Shown piece by piece: positions 9,373-18,184 of a stretch of 64,000 nt of DNA (its first letter is position 1; every line of letters starts with the position of its first letter). The DNA lies in NCBI RefSeq assembly GCF_023336735.1, contig NZ_JAMBAQ010000008.1, positions 1-64,000 on the forward strand, read 5' to 3'. Under the pieces are notes generated by a model. It did no database searches. It had not been told where the DNA came from and saw only the letters and a list, made by a program, of their open reading frames with translations. Both the position numbers and the translations under genes were made by a program. This DNA comes from Moraxella oculi. GTDB taxonomy: Bacteria > Pseudomonadota > Gammaproteobacteria > Pseudomonadales > Moraxellaceae.

Positions 9373-10047
9373 ATGAGTATCATTCTACAAGCCAATAACA
9401 TCACAAAAATCTATGATGAGGGTAAAATTCGCACGCCCGTACTGACGGGTTTGGATTTGACCATTCATGCAGGTGAGCGAGTTGCCATTGTGGGGAGTAG
9501 TGGTTCTGGTAAAACCACACTGTTGCATCTTTTGGGTGGGCTTGACATGCCAACAACAGGTGAGGTGTGGCTGGCTGGACAGTGCCTTAGCAATCTGAAT
9601 GAGACGGCTCGTGGCAAGCTTCGCAATACTTATTTGGGATTCGTTTATCAGTTTCACCATCTGTTGCCTGAATTTAGTGCGACAGAAAATGTTGCCATGC
9701 CACTCATCATGAGAGCGGATGTTTCCATCAGTGAAGCGGTTAAGCGTGCTAATGATCTGCTTGATAAGGTTGGACTGTCGCATCGCATGCACCATAGACC
9801 CAGTGAGTTATCTGGGGGTGAGCGTCAGAGAGTGGCAATTGCCAGAGCATTGGTAACCAATCCTGCACTCATCTTGGCTGATGAGCCAACAGGGAATCTG
9901 GATGATGAAAATGCACATGCGGTGTTTGAATTGCTGTCAGAGCTACAATCTACTTTTGGTACAGCACTACTGATGGTAACACATGATCGAAGTTTGGCTG
10001 CTCGTGCTGATAGGCAGCTTGAAATGCGTAGTGGCCAATGGGCATGA
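9373..10047 (+). CDS. lolD: Lipoprotein-releasing ABC transporter ATP-binding protein
   Basis: LolD powers lipoprotein release from the inner membrane. The 224-residue ATPase shows Walker [10 protein letters not shown] (about residues 42-50), a Q-loop, the signature LSGGERQR, Walker [13 protein letters not shown] and a switch His in MVTHD. The length is normal for LolD. It starts nine bases after the permease stop codon with a GAGGA ribosome-binding site, so the two genes form one operon. Confidence 0.95.
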   Translation: MSIILQANNITKIYDEGKIRTPVLTGLDLTIHAGERVAIVGSSGSGKTTLLHLLGGLDMPTTGEVWLAGQCLSNLNETARGKLRNTYLGFVYQFHHLLPEFSATENVAMPLIMRADVSISEAVKRANDLLDKVGLSHRMHHRPSELSGGERQRVAIARALVTNPALILADEPTGNLDDENAHAVFELLSELQSTFGTALLMVTHDRSLAARADRQLEMRSGQWA

Positions 10048-10068
10048 TAAGGCATCAAAATCATTCAT

Positions 10069-10100
10069 ACCCCAAAGACAAGAGGATTTTTGGGGTTTTT
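10069..10100 (+). terminator. Terminator of the lol operon
   Basis: Stem ACCCCAAA / TTTGGGGT followed by a T-run, 21 bp after lolD. It also faces the convergent DUF2062 gene. Confidence 0.85.
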
Positions 10101-10121
10101 ATTTAAGATGATGAAAGTGTT

Positions 10122-10757
10122 TTATATGGAAAAATCTTCATCATGCTTATCTTTGTGTGATTTTTGTCTTTTGGTATGTCCTTTTTGGGTGCGAAAGCGG
10201 GGAGTGTTGGCGTTATAGCCAGGGCGTTTTTTCCAGTTGCTGATGATGTGATATTCAAATACCAGACGAAATATCAATCCAAGTGCGACGCTTGTGATGA
10301 CGCCGCAAACGATGAGTCCGATGATGAAAGCTTTGATTGAGAATAGATGGTGACCAAATGGATTATTGCCATGGCCTGAGATCCATAAGGTAAATTCGGT
10401 TAGAATGGCACCAATCGTACGAATCCCAATCATCGGTTCGCCAATCAAAACAGCACCAACGCAATAAGCCAGCCAAAAAACTGGTATGGTGGTCAAAGGA
10501 TTGGTGATCCAAGTCAGAGCAATCGCCATTGGAATGTTGGCACGCAACAGCAATGCACCAATGACGGCAAGCGGCATCTGTCCAGGCAAGGGGAAAAAAG
10601 CACACAATACCCCAACATACACCGCACGAGTCAGGGAATCTCGATGCATGTGCCAAAGGCGTGGATCAGTAACGAAAGGAGCGAACCATTTCATGACTCG
10701 GCTTTGATGCAGCTTTTCTGGCGTTGGTAGCCAGTTTTTGAGTTTTTGTTTAAGCAT
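10122..10757 (-). CDS. DUF2062 domain membrane protein
   Basis: A 211-residue inner-membrane protein of the DUF2062 family, whose function is not established. The conserved N-terminal part HRDSLTRAVYVGVLCAFFPLPGQM and the helix-turn WITNPLTTIPVFWLAY identify the family. There are about three to four hydrophobic segments and a strongly basic tail of about 30 residues (KKRPGYN onward) that should be cytoplasmic. It stands alone, divergent from orn. Confidence 0.85.
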   Translation of the reverse strand: MLKQKLKNWLPTPEKLHQSRVMKWFAPFVTDPRLWHMHRDSLTRAVYVGVLCAFFPLPGQMPLAVIGALLLRANIPMAIALTWITNPLTTIPVFWLAYCVGAVLIGEPMIGIRTIGAILTEFTLWISGHGNNPFGHHLFSIKAFIIGLIVCGVITSVALGLIFRLVFEYHIISNWKKRPGYNANTPRFRTQKGHTKRQKSHKDKHDEDFSI

Positions 10758-10967
10758 GATTATTATTTTGGTGTTTTAAGTTAGCAGATTATACCAAAGA
10801 AAGGCTTTTTTGACTTTTTTAATTTTGTTGATTTTTAAACTTAATTTGATGAATGATCTGTCGGAACTTGTACGAATAATGACAAAAGCGTTGCCTCTGC
10901 AATAAACGCTATAAAGTCTTAATGAGGTATGATACAATGCGTGTTTCATCAACATCAATTTAAACCT

Positions 10968-11558
10968 ATGAACGACAAAATTGCCATCAAGCACCCCAAA
11001 CCTTCTTGCAGAGCTCAAAAAAAAGCGTTAATATGGATTGATCTTGAAATGACAGGGTTGGACACCCAAAATGATGAAATCATTGAGATTGCCACCATCG
11101 TAACTGATGACAATCTTAATATTTTGGCTGAAGGTCCTGTGATGGCCATCAAGGTGCCTGATATTGTATTGACCATGATGGATGATTGGAACAAAAAGCA
11201 ACATGGGCAGTCAGGACTGATAGACCGAGTTCGTCGTAGCACGACGACGCTTGCTGACGCAGAAAATGCAACGATTGAATTTTTATCCAAATGGTGTGAT
11301 GAGGGCATCTCCCCCATGTGTGGTAACTCCATTTGTCAAGATCGCAGATTTTTGGCACGCCAAATGCCACGACTGGAACGGTATTTCCATTATCGCAATT
11401 TGGATGTTTCCAGCATTAAAGAGTTGTGTCATCGTTGGCGTCCTGATGTGATGACAGGATACCAAAAGGGCGGTGCTCATTTGGCGTTGGATGATATTCG
11501 TGATTCAATCCGTGAGCTTCGCCATTACCGTGAGCACTTTTTTAAATTGCTTGACTGA
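10968..11558 (+). CDS. orn: Oligoribonuclease
   Basis: Orn degrades RNA dinucleotides and pGpG to mononucleotides in the cytosol. It shows the DEDDh 3'-5' exonuclease motifs: [10 protein letters not shown] (Exo I, about residues 23-32), the [11 protein letters not shown] region (Exo II), and [18 protein letters not shown] (Exo III). I prefer the ATG at 10968 over the in-frame ATG 39 bp upstream. That earlier codon lies inside a promoter-like TATGAT sequence, and the extra residues are not family-like. With this start the protein has 196 residues, close to the usual 180-190. Confidence 0.95.
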   Translation: MNDKIAIKHPKPSCRAQKKALIWIDLEMTGLDTQNDEIIEIATIVTDDNLNILAEGPVMAIKVPDIVLTMMDDWNKKQHGQSGLIDRVRRSTTTLADAENATIEFLSKWCDEGISPMCGNSICQDRRFLARQMPRLERYFHYRNLDVSSIKELCHRWRPDVMTGYQKGGAHLALDDIRDSIRELRHYREHFFKLLD

Positions 11559-11574
11559 TTGATATGATGAGTTG

Positions 11575-11608
11575 AAAACCGCCCATGTCACTTTTAGGGC
11601 GGTTTTTT
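11575..11608. terminator. Bidirectional terminator between orn and the DUF3144 gene
   Basis: AAAACCGCCC pairs perfectly with GGGCGGTTTT and is followed by a T-run on the plus strand; A residues on the left arm provide the T-run for the minus-strand gene. Confidence 0.92.
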
Positions 11609-11610
11609 GT

Positions 11611-11943
11611 TCATTTGCTTAACTTGGTGTATTGATCAAAATTTTTGATGTAGTCGTCCAAATTGTCTGAAAGCATTTGTCTGTATTGGGCGGCATAAAA
11701 GTTGATGATGTCTTCTTTTTCTTTTTCAAAATCACCAGACTTAACAAAGCCAATTGAAGCAACAGAAGCACTGTAGCGAGCGGCGGCATATAGCAATGAT
11801 GATCCAACTTGACCTGCGTGTGATTGTGGCGATAGTTGACTGTTGGCAAGATTGATAAAAGCATCAGCTCGCTCATAAAACGCCTGCATCTGAGCGTTAA
11901 ATTCTTCTGGGCTAAGCTTGGGCTGGTTGGGTGTATTACTCAT
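11611..11943 (-). CDS. DUF3144 family protein
   Basis: A 110-residue soluble protein of the DUF3144 family, common in Pseudomonas and Acinetobacter and of unknown function. The conserved features are present: FYERADAFINLANSQ, a central LLYAAARYSASV and the C-terminal YRQMLSDNLDDYIKNFDQY. It is a single gene, convergent with orn. I infer no function. Confidence 0.88.
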   Translation of the reverse strand: MSNTPNQPKLSPEEFNAQMQAFYERADAFINLANSQLSPQSHAGQVGSSLLYAAARYSASVASIGFVKSGDFEKEKEDIINFYAAQYRQMLSDNLDDYIKNFDQYTKLSK

Positions 11944-12015
11944 GAATTTTCCGTTTTATTTGATTAAAGTTAATGTTGGTTTGATGTGTCAATTTTGCAT
12001 CAGGTGATGCGAAAA

Positions 12016-12043
12016 ATAAAAGAGCGTATGGACACTCTTTTAT
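12016..12043 (-). terminator. Terminator of metK
   Basis: Perfect 9-bp stem ATAAAAGAG / CTCTTTTAT; on the minus strand it is followed by TTTTTC. It lies about 40 bp after the metK stop codon. Confidence 0.85.
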
Positions 12044-12085
12044 GTGGTAATGAATGTTGATGACTGCTTGATGATCAGTGTGTCG

Positions 12086-13252
12086 TCATAAGCCTGCATC
12101 TGCTCTTAGCCCTTCGGCACGATCAGTCTTTTCCCAAGTGAAAGCATTGTCCGAGCCAGTACGCCCAAAATGCCCATAGCTGGCGGTGATTTCGTACATG
12201 GGTTGAAGCAGATTGAGCATGCGAGTGATGCCATAAGGACGCAAATCAAAATGAGTTCGAATTAGGCGTTCGATGGCTTGATCGCTGATCTTGCCTGTGT
12301 TAAAAGTATTGATTGAGATGGAGGTTGGCTCTGCCACGCCGATGGCATAGGAGATTTGTACTTCACAGCGATCGGCAAGTCCTGCTGCTACGATGTTTTT
12401 GGCGACATAGCGACCTGCATAGGCAGCACTTCTATCAACCTTACTTGGGTCTTTGCCGCTGAACGCACCACCACCATGGCGTGCCATACCACCATAAGTA
12501 TCCACAATGATTTTACGACCTGTCAGCCCTGCATCGCCGACAGGGCCGCCAATCACAAATCGACCTGTTGGATTGATGTGATAAAGTGTGTCTTTGTGCA
12601 GCAATTCGCTTGGAATGACAGGTTTGATGATTTCTTCAATCACGGCTTCTTTTAGGGAGTCATGACTGATGTCTGGGTCGTGCTGGGTGGACAGTACCAG
12701 TGCATCAACAGCGATCGGTTTGTGATTTGCGTCATAACGCAAGGTAACCTGTGCCTTAGCGTCTGGGCGTAACCAGCTGAGTGTGCCATCTTTACGCAGT
12801 TTGGCTTGGCGCTCCATCAGGCGATGAGAAAGCTGAATCGGTGCTGGCATGAGCACATCTGTTTCATTGGTGGCGTATCCAAACATCAGTCCTTGATCGC
12901 CTGCACCTTGATTTTCTAGACAATCTCTATCCACGCCTTGAGCGATTTCTGGTGATTGTTTACCAATCATGTTAATGACGGCACAGCTGTTGCCATCAAA
13001 GCCTAAGTCTGAATGATTGTAGCCGATTTTATTGACGGTGGTGCGTACAACGCCTTCAACATCGATATTGGCATGAGTGCTGATTTCACCTGCCAATACG
13101 ATGGCTCCTGTTTTGGTGAGTGTTTCGCATGCCACACGAGCATCCTTGTCTTTGCTTAAAATGGCGTCAAGCAGGGCATCAGAGATTTGATCGGCCATTT
13201 TATCTGGGTGGCCTTCAGAGACAGACTCCGAGGTAAATACTTGATAATTCAT
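12086..13252 (-). CDS. metK: S-adenosylmethionine synthetase
   Basis: MetK makes S-adenosylmethionine from methionine and ATP. The 388-residue protein matches the family along its length: an N-terminal [20 protein letters not shown], the ATP-binding [12 protein letters not shown], the phosphate-binding [19 protein letters not shown] loop, and the C-terminal YGHFGR. The length matches E. coli MetK (384). It is transcribed alone from the 13.25-13.9 kb intergenic region. I saw no SAM riboswitch in the leader. Confidence 0.97.
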   Translation of the reverse strand: MNYQVFTSESVSEGHPDKMADQISDALLDAILSKDKDARVACETLTKTGAIVLAGEISTHANIDVEGVVRTTVNKIGYNHSDLGFDGNSCAVINMIGKQSPEIAQGVDRDCLENQGAGDQGLMFGYATNETDVLMPAPIQLSHRLMERQAKLRKDGTLSWLRPDAKAQVTLRYDANHKPIAVDALVLSTQHDPDISHDSLKEAVIEEIIKPVIPSELLHKDTLYHINPTGRFVIGGPVGDAGLTGRKIIVDTYGGMARHGGGAFSGKDPSKVDRSAAYAGRYVAKNIVAAGLADRCEVQISYAIGVAEPTSISINTFNTGKISDQAIERLIRTHFDLRPYGITRMLNLLQPMYEITASYGHFGRTGSDNAFTWEKTDRAEGLRADAGL

Positions 13253-13908
13253 AAAAAATCACTTATAAAAATAAACAAAAGATTGTACGCATTTTGGTGG
13301 CTTTTCTAGGCTTGACAAAATGGTGTGAACACCTAACGCACAAGGGGATAAAACACGCAGAGAATTTCTAAAAACTCTAAAAAATCATCTGGGTATTTGG
13401 CGGAAAATTATAAAATATTTTTACAAAAATTGCTAATAAAATATTTTATGATGAGTGTCAAAGCTACTTTTTATAATGCTCTTAACAACACATGAGCCAT
13501 GATTAACATGAGCCATGATTATTAGTGGGTTGTTATGTGTACATGACCGACAAGTTTATTTTGACAGATGATGTGAAAAATCTGAGCGTGTTATTTCAAT
13601 TGATTGGAATGTTTGGGCCATAACCATATGCAAGCACTAAAAAAGTAGCGTTAATGGGGTGTTTTTGACATTTTCCACATGCTTTGATGAGTGCTTTTTT
13701 ATCAAATCGAATTTTGTGATGGTGGGTGCCTTAATCAAATTCGTTGGAGATGACATTGTAGGCATCAACGGATTTTTTTAAAACAGCTGTGTGCTGTGAG
13801 ATGACCAGACTTAAAAAATGGTGCAGATTGCCCCAATGAATAAAAATCCACTGTTTTTTGGGCGGATTGTGGTACAATTTTATCAAATGTTTTTCGTTAA
13901 GAATCATC
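13253..13908. other. 650-bp intergenic region between metK and the UbiH-family gene
   Basis: No credible protein gene is visible. It contains an imperfect palindrome GGTGT-GA-ACACC at 13322-13333 beside a TTGACA, and an exact tandem duplication of ACATGAGCCATGATTA at 13490-13521. A long-loop inverted repeat AAGCACT/AGTGCTT (13632-13638 and 13690-13696) ends in a T-run. It should hold the promoters of the two flanking divergent genes and may encode a small RNA. Confidence 0.5.
13490..13521. repeat. Tandem 16-bp direct repeat
   Basis: Two exact adjacent copies of ACATGAGCCATGATTA in the non-coding region upstream of metK. It is either a replication-slippage duplication or a repeated protein-binding site. 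Confidence 0.85.
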
Positions 13909-15177
13909 ATGATGACCAACAATCACCCCCAAAGCATGAGCCATCATGTCATCATCATCGGTGGCGGTCAAGTGGGCATGTCTTTTGCTCTTTTACTTGC
14001 TCATCAAGGCGTTCATAGTACGCTGATTGAGCAATCTAAATATCCGACCATCAGTCCTGATGACGATGTAGGGCGTACCCAATATTTGGACAGTCGTAAT
14101 ACAGCCTTATCAAGAAGGACGGTGCAGATTTATGCCGAAATTGGACTTTGGGAGCGTATGCAAAGCCATGCGTGTCGTATTGATGGCGTGCAAATCAGCG
14201 AGGTGGGTGGCTTTGGCAGGGCAATGCTGGACAAGGCAGCAGAGGGCGTGGAGAGCTTTGGTCAAGTGATGGAAAACGCCTGGATGGGGCGGCAGTTATT
14301 ATTGGCGGTGCAGGCAAGCCCTTTCATTTGCCTGATTGATAATGCCAGTGTGATAGACATTCATCAAGATGGTGTTTGTGCGACGGTGTTTTTTAATAAA
14401 GATGGTGAAAGTCACCACATGAAAGCCCCTTTATTGGTGGCGTGTGATGGGAAAGATTCGATCAGTCGCAAGCTATTAAATGTCGGTGCAGACACTCATG
14501 ATTATGGGCAAGTAGGCATCGTAGGTGTGGTGCAGACTGATAAGCCGCATCGGCACATTGGCATTGAACGGTTTTCCCCTGTCGGACCTTTGGCGGTGCT
14601 ACCTTTGACGGACGGTCGTGGTGATGGTATTGATGGCACAACGCAAGGTTATCGCCGTTCGGTGGTGTTTATTTGTAAAACTGGTGAACAGGACCGTTAC
14701 TTACAAGACGATGAATATTTTAAAGAAACACTCCAAAGAGTCTTTGGTGAGACGGCAGGGCGATTCATGGCGGTCGGTCGCCGTGGGGCGTATCCGCTGA
14801 CTAAGGTGTTGGCACATCGCCAGGCGGTGGGTCGCTGTGTCATCATGGGAAATGCGGCTCATACCCTACATCCCGTGGCAGGTCAAGGCTTTAATCTGTG
14901 TCTTAGAGACGCACATGCTTTAGCGAGCATGCTTGGAGAGAATGTGCGTAATAACCCTGATTATGATTTGGGCAGTCATACTAATTTGATTGCCTATGAG
15001 CAGGCACGCCAAAAAGACCAAAAGCGAGTGATTCGGTTTTGTGATACCGTAGTGGAGAGTTTTTGCCACCCCAATCCCATGATGAAATTTGCCAGAAATC
15101 TTGGCTTGGTTGCTTTTGATAAGATTCCTGGTGTCAAGCCTTTGGTGGCAAGTTACGCAATGGGACTGAAATCTTGA
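13909..15177 (+). CDS. UbiH/UbiF/VisC/COQ6 family FAD-dependent hydroxylase
   Basis: A flavoprotein monooxygenase that hydroxylates the aromatic ring during ubiquinone synthesis. The N-terminal dinucleotide-binding motif HVIIIGGGQVGMSFALLLA and the second FAD motif GNAAHTLHPVAGQGFNLCLRD are both clear. In between lies the family RKLLNVG-type region. With the start at the ATG doublet (13909/13912) the protein has about 422 residues, close to the 390-400 of E. coli UbiH/UbiI. The upstream in-frame ATG at 13858 would add a non-conserved stretch. Which ring position it hydroxylates (UbiH, UbiI or UbiF role) cannot be told from sequence alone. Confidence 0.9.
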   Translation: MMTNNHPQSMSHHVIIIGGGQVGMSFALLLAHQGVHSTLIEQSKYPTISPDDDVGRTQYLDSRNTALSRRTVQIYAEIGLWERMQSHACRIDGVQISEVGGFGRAMLDKAAEGVESFGQVMENAWMGRQLLLAVQASPFICLIDNASVIDIHQDGVCATVFFNKDGESHHMKAPLLVACDGKDSISRKLLNVGADTHDYGQVGIVGVVQTDKPHRHIGIERFSPVGPLAVLPLTDGRGDGIDGTTQGYRRSVVFICKTGEQDRYLQDDEYFKETLQRVFGETAGRFMAVGRRGAYPLTKVLAHRQAVGRCVIMGNAAHTLHPVAGQGFNLCLRDAHALASMLGENVRNNPDYDLGSHTNLIAYEQARQKDQKRVIRFCDTVVESFCHPNPMMKFARNLGLVAFDKIPGVKPLVASYAMGLKS

Positions 15178-15247
15178 TGTTATGATGCTAAGCAAAGATC
15201 GTGATGAGCGATTTTTTAGGAATTTTTGACAAAAAGACAAAAAACAC

Positions 15248-15275
15248 TTGCAATCAATCAAAAAATCGCTATAAT
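15248..15275 (+). promoter_or_regulatory. Promoter of the tRNA-Ser pair
   Basis: TTGCAA, 16-bp spacer, TATAAT; the -10 box ends 10 bp before the first tRNA-Ser. The same arrangement occurs before the tRNA-Lys and tRNA-Pro genes in this window. Confidence 0.85.
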
Positions 15276-15285
15276 ACACGCTTAC

Positions 15286-15376
15286 GGAAGCTTGGCAGAG
15301 CGGTTGAATGCACCGGTCTTGAAAACCGGCGTGGGTTTGTAGCCCACCGAGAGTTCGAATCTCTCAGCTTCCGCCA
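15286..15376 (+). tRNA. tRNA-Ser (anticodon UGA)
   Basis: A 91-nt class II tRNA with acceptor stem GGAAGCT/AGCTTCC, an anticodon loop CTTGAAA (UGA), a long variable arm GTGGG..CCCAC, a T-loop TTCGAAT and encoded CCA. An identical copy follows 25 bp downstream. Confidence 0.97.
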
Positions 15377-15401
15377 TATCTTTAAATTTTTTACCGCTTA
15401 A

Positions 15402-15492
15402 GGAAGCTTGGCAGAGCGGTTGAATGCACCGGTCTTGAAAACCGGCGTGGGTTTGTAGCCCACCGAGAGTTCGAATCTCTCAGCTTCCGCCA
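15402..15492 (+). tRNA. tRNA-Ser (anticodon UGA), second identical copy
   Basis: By eye identical over all 91 nt to the copy at 15286-15376, including CCA. It has no promoter of its own in the 25-bp spacer, so the two are probably co-transcribed and stopped at the hairpin that follows. Confidence 0.97.
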
Positions 15493-15497
15493 CACAC

Positions 15498-15520
15498 ACC
15501 ACCCACTTGGGTGGTTTTTT
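15498..15520 (+). terminator. Terminator of the tRNA-Ser operon
   Basis: Perfect stem ACCACCC / GGGTGGT with loop ACTT and a T-run, six bases after the second tRNA. Confidence 0.95.
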
Positions 15521-15533
15521 ATTGGAAAAAAAA

Positions 15534-15562
15534 TTGTTTGGGCGTTGCTTTTGCGTTACAAT
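15534..15562 (+). promoter_or_regulatory. Predicted rsgA promoter
   Basis: TTGTTT, 17-bp spacer, TACAAT, ending 30 bp before the rsgA start codon. Confidence 0.6.
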
Positions 15563-15592
15563 GACCACCTTAATTGTCTTATTTAACTACCT

Positions 15593-16663
15593 ATGTCTTT
15601 AATCCGTCGCCGTAGACTTACCAAAAATCAAACACGCCAAATCCAAAAGAACCAAGACAACTTCATTGATGATGGTACGCTGGCGTGTGGTGTGATTGTT
15701 TCGCATTTTGGCAAACAGCTGGATGTGCAAATCACACAACTGCCCACAATCGCACCAAAACAACCTACTGAGCTAAAAATCGGTGATATTTGGCGTTGCC
15801 ATGCTCGTACTAATTTGCCAATGATGGCGGCAGGCGATGAGGTAAAGTTTAGTGTGTGTGCAACGGCGAGCATGGGTCGGATTGAGTCATTGTCTGACAG
15901 GCGTACGCTCATCACTCGCCCTGATCGTTATAATAAGGTCAAACCTGTGGCGGCAAATGTCGACACGCTTGCCATTGTCTTTGCACCTCTGCCCAAGCCT
16001 GCAACCAACCTGATTGATCGTTATTTGTTGGTTGCAAGATTTAGCGGTGTTCAGCCCTTATTGGTACTCAATAAAGCTGATTTGTTGGGTGATTTTGATG
16101 AGGTTGCTCAAATTTTTCAAGAATATCAACTGCTTGGCGAACGATATGGGTTTAAAGTCATGCAGACATCAAGCATCAGTCAAAGCGGTATTCATGAATT
16201 AAAATCGCAACTTAATGATGGTTTGACCATCTTTGCAGGTCAGTCAGGTGTGGGTAAGTCAAGCCTAATCAATCACATCCTGCCCAATGCCAATCAATCC
16301 ACCAATGTGATTTCGGTGGCATCGCAGCTTGGACAGCACACCACGACGACAAGTCGGTTGCTTGCCTTTGATGATACGGACTTGGCAAAAGGAGGCATCA
16401 TCGATACTCCAGGCATTCGTGAATACGGTATTTGGCATTTATCCAGTGATGATGTCATGATGGGTTTTGATGAGCTGAGTGAGATTCATGGTGAGTGTCG
16501 ATTCCGTGATTGCAATCATGCACAAGATACCAAAGGATGTGCTTTTTGGAGGGCGGTGGCTGATGGTCGGGTGCTGGCTAGGCGACTAGAAAGCTTTAAC
16601 GAGTTGATTAAAGAGGCGAAAATGAGTGCGTCAGCTGCCAGAAATCAATCCGCTAAAAATTAG
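15593..16663 (+). CDS. rsgA: Ribosome small subunit-dependent GTPase
   Basis: RsgA is a circularly permuted GTPase that helps the last steps of 30S subunit maturation. The order is an N-terminal OB fold (about residues 25-110), then G4 LVLNKADLL, G1 GQSGVGKSS and G3 DTPGIRE. The C-terminal zinc-binding region reads GECRFRDCNHAQDTKGCAF. The 356-residue length is normal. Basic residues at the N-terminus (RRRRLTKNQTRQ) are typical. It is probably transcribed with the rhodanese gene 100 bp downstream, although that gene also has an extended -10 element. Confidence 0.96.
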   Translation: MSLIRRRRLTKNQTRQIQKNQDNFIDDGTLACGVIVSHFGKQLDVQITQLPTIAPKQPTELKIGDIWRCHARTNLPMMAAGDEVKFSVCATASMGRIESLSDRRTLITRPDRYNKVKPVAANVDTLAIVFAPLPKPATNLIDRYLLVARFSGVQPLLVLNKADLLGDFDEVAQIFQEYQLLGERYGFKVMQTSSISQSGIHELKSQLNDGLTIFAGQSGVGKSSLINHILPNANQSTNVISVASQLGQHTTTTSRLLAFDDTDLAKGGIIDTPGIREYGIWHLSSDDVMMGFDELSEIHGECRFRDCNHAQDTKGCAFWRAVADGRVLARRLESFNELIKEAKMSASAARNQSAKN

Positions 16664-16774
16664 TCAATGGTTGGATAAATGATCGGATATTTGGTAAATA
16701 AAATCTATTTTTACCTAAAATTTCGACCAAAGTTTGGTATAATGCGTTTTTATTGAGTAACAATGGGAGTAATC

Positions 16775-17185
16775 GTGGAGCGTTGGCTAACTTTTATGGG
16801 CAATCACCCTGTACTTTTTGGCATCTTGGCAGTGTTGATTATTGCCTTTTTTATGGTGGAGGGTAAGCGAAATGGTAAAAAAGTTACCCCAAATGAGCTT
16901 GGGTTGCTTGTCAATAATCAACATGCTCGCATCATCGACATTAGGGCTGCTAATAAGTTTGCCATATCGCACATTTCAGGCAGTCGAAACATTCCTTTTG
17001 CCGAACTTAAAAACCACCTAGATGAGCTGCGTACCATTGATACGCCTGTGATTTTTGTGTGTGATATGGGCTTGCAGTCAGGGGCGGCGGTCAGTTTGGT
17101 GGGTAAGTCAAATTTCATGCGTCTGTCAGGTGGCATACAAGGCTATCAGATGGCAGGCTTGCCGTTAGCCACGACTAAAAAATAG
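16775..17185 (+). CDS. Membrane-anchored rhodanese-like protein
   Basis: A rhodanese-fold protein with one N-terminal membrane helix (about residues 12-30 of this start) and a cytosolic rhodanese domain. The domain contains IIDIRAANKFAISHISGSRNIPF and an active-site-loop Cys in FVCDMGLQSG. This type lies next to grxC-secB in many gammaproteobacteria (YibN family). A GTG at 16775 follows GGGAG by five bases. An ATG at 16763 in the same frame is the alternative start, with a poorer ribosome-binding site. An extended -10 (TGG-TATAAT, to 16743) lies upstream. Confidence 0.88.
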   Translation: MERWLTFMGNHPVLFGILAVLIIAFFMVEGKRNGKKVTPNELGLLVNNQHARIIDIRAANKFAISHISGSRNIPFAELKNHLDELRTIDTPVIFVCDMGLQSGAAVSLVGKSNFMRLSGGIQGYQMAGLPLATTKK

Positions 17186-17354
17186 GCGTTTAAACTTACT
17201 GATATCATCATCTTTATCTTTAAATGAAAATTATGTGCAATTTGACTTGAAAAATTTGTCATTCATCCCAATCAACAATGATAAGAGCTTATCTCATATC
17301 ATCACTTGTGATTTTATGGGGCGTAGCATCAGTTTTTATTGCTAAGGATGAATG

Positions 17355-17615
17355 ATGACTCAAGTCAGCTTATATATCAAAGAAGAATGTCCGTATTGCA
17401 AGGCAGCGATACAGCTTTTGCATGACAAAGGCATAAAATACACTGCAATCAGCGTGTATGACATGCGACCAGATGAACGCAATGAGTTGGCATTGCGTAC
17501 TAACAATCATCGTACCGTACCCCAAATTTTTATTGGCGAAACTTTTATTGGTGGCTTTGATCAGCTCAATAAACTCAATCGCAACGGTGAATTAGACACC
17601 ATGCTTGGTGCTTAG
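17355..17615 (+). CDS. grxC: Glutaredoxin 3
   Basis: A small dithiol glutaredoxin that uses glutathione to reduce disulfides. The 86-residue protein has the active site CPYC at residues 12-15, the cis-proline TVPQIFI and the GG motif IGGFDQL that binds glutathione. AAGGA is spaced six bases from the ATG at 17355; an adjacent ATG at 17352 is possible. The rhodanese-grxC-secB order is conserved in gammaproteobacteria. Confidence 0.95.
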   Translation: MTQVSLYIKEECPYCKAAIQLLHDKGIKYTAISVYDMRPDERNELALRTNNHRTVPQIFIGETFIGGFDQLNKLNRNGELDTMLGA

Positions 17616-17704
17616 TCCATACTGAGTATTGTGTTAAAATTTTGCTTTTTTTAGCCGTGTTTTAATTTTTTTAACCTTTAATTTTACTAACCTAAGGAAT
17701 AACC

Positions 17705-18136
17705 ATGACAGAACAAGCCCAACCGCAACTAGGTCTTGAACGCATTTATGTTAAAGACATTTCATTTGAAGTGCCAACCGCCGAGGTATTCACTAAAGAA
17801 TGGCAGCCTGAAATGGAAATCAGCTTGACCACAGCATCAAACGATTTGGACGAAGAACATAAAGAAATCATTTTGACGGTTAATGTTACTGTTAAAAATG
17901 GTGGTAGTACCGCATACATCGCCGAAGTGCAGCAAGCAGGCATTTTCTTATTAAAAAATATTCCAGAAGAAGATTTGGCACACTTGCAACAAGCCTATTG
18001 CCCAAACATTCTATTCCCTTATGCTCGTGAAGTCATCAGCGACTTGGTATCTCGTGGAAGCTTCCCACAACTGTTGCTGGCACCAGTAAATTTCGACCAA
18101 GCTTATTTGCAGGCACAAGCAGAAGGCAAAGCCTGA
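17705..18136 (+). CDS. secB: Protein-export chaperone SecB
   Basis: SecB is a cytosolic tetrameric chaperone that keeps preproteins unfolded and hands them to SecA. The 143-residue protein shows the family core: [17 protein letters not shown], the [10 protein letters not shown]-like strand, and [28 protein letters not shown] near the end. The length is normal (E. coli 155). A TAAGGAATAACC ribosome-binding site precedes the ATG, and TGTGTTAAAAT upstream looks like an extended -10. Confidence 0.97.
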   Translation: MTEQAQPQLGLERIYVKDISFEVPTAEVFTKEWQPEMEISLTTASNDLDEEHKEIILTVNVTVKNGGSTAYIAEVQQAGIFLLKNIPEEDLAHLQQAYCPNILFPYAREVISDLVSRGSFPQLLLAPVNFDQAYLQAQAEGKA

Positions 18137-18145
18137 TATCCATAC

Positions 18146-18177
18146 AAAAAAGCGACCCAAGTGATGGTCGCTTTTTT
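18146..18177. terminator. Terminator between secB and the YdcF-like gene
   Basis: AAAAAAGCGACC pairs with GGTCGCTTTTTT, immediately after secB; it can serve both converging genes. Confidence 0.93.
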
Positions 18178-18184
18178 ATGCCAG

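Noticed and set aside
13253-13330. SAM riboswitch upstream of metK
   Set aside because: The leader on the minus strand is short and AT-rich, without the helices of known SAM riboswitch classes.
13731-13922. 63-codon minus-strand ORF between metK and the UbiH-family gene
   Set aside because: It runs through the start and promoter region of the UbiH-type gene and has no family-like sequence or ribosome-binding site.
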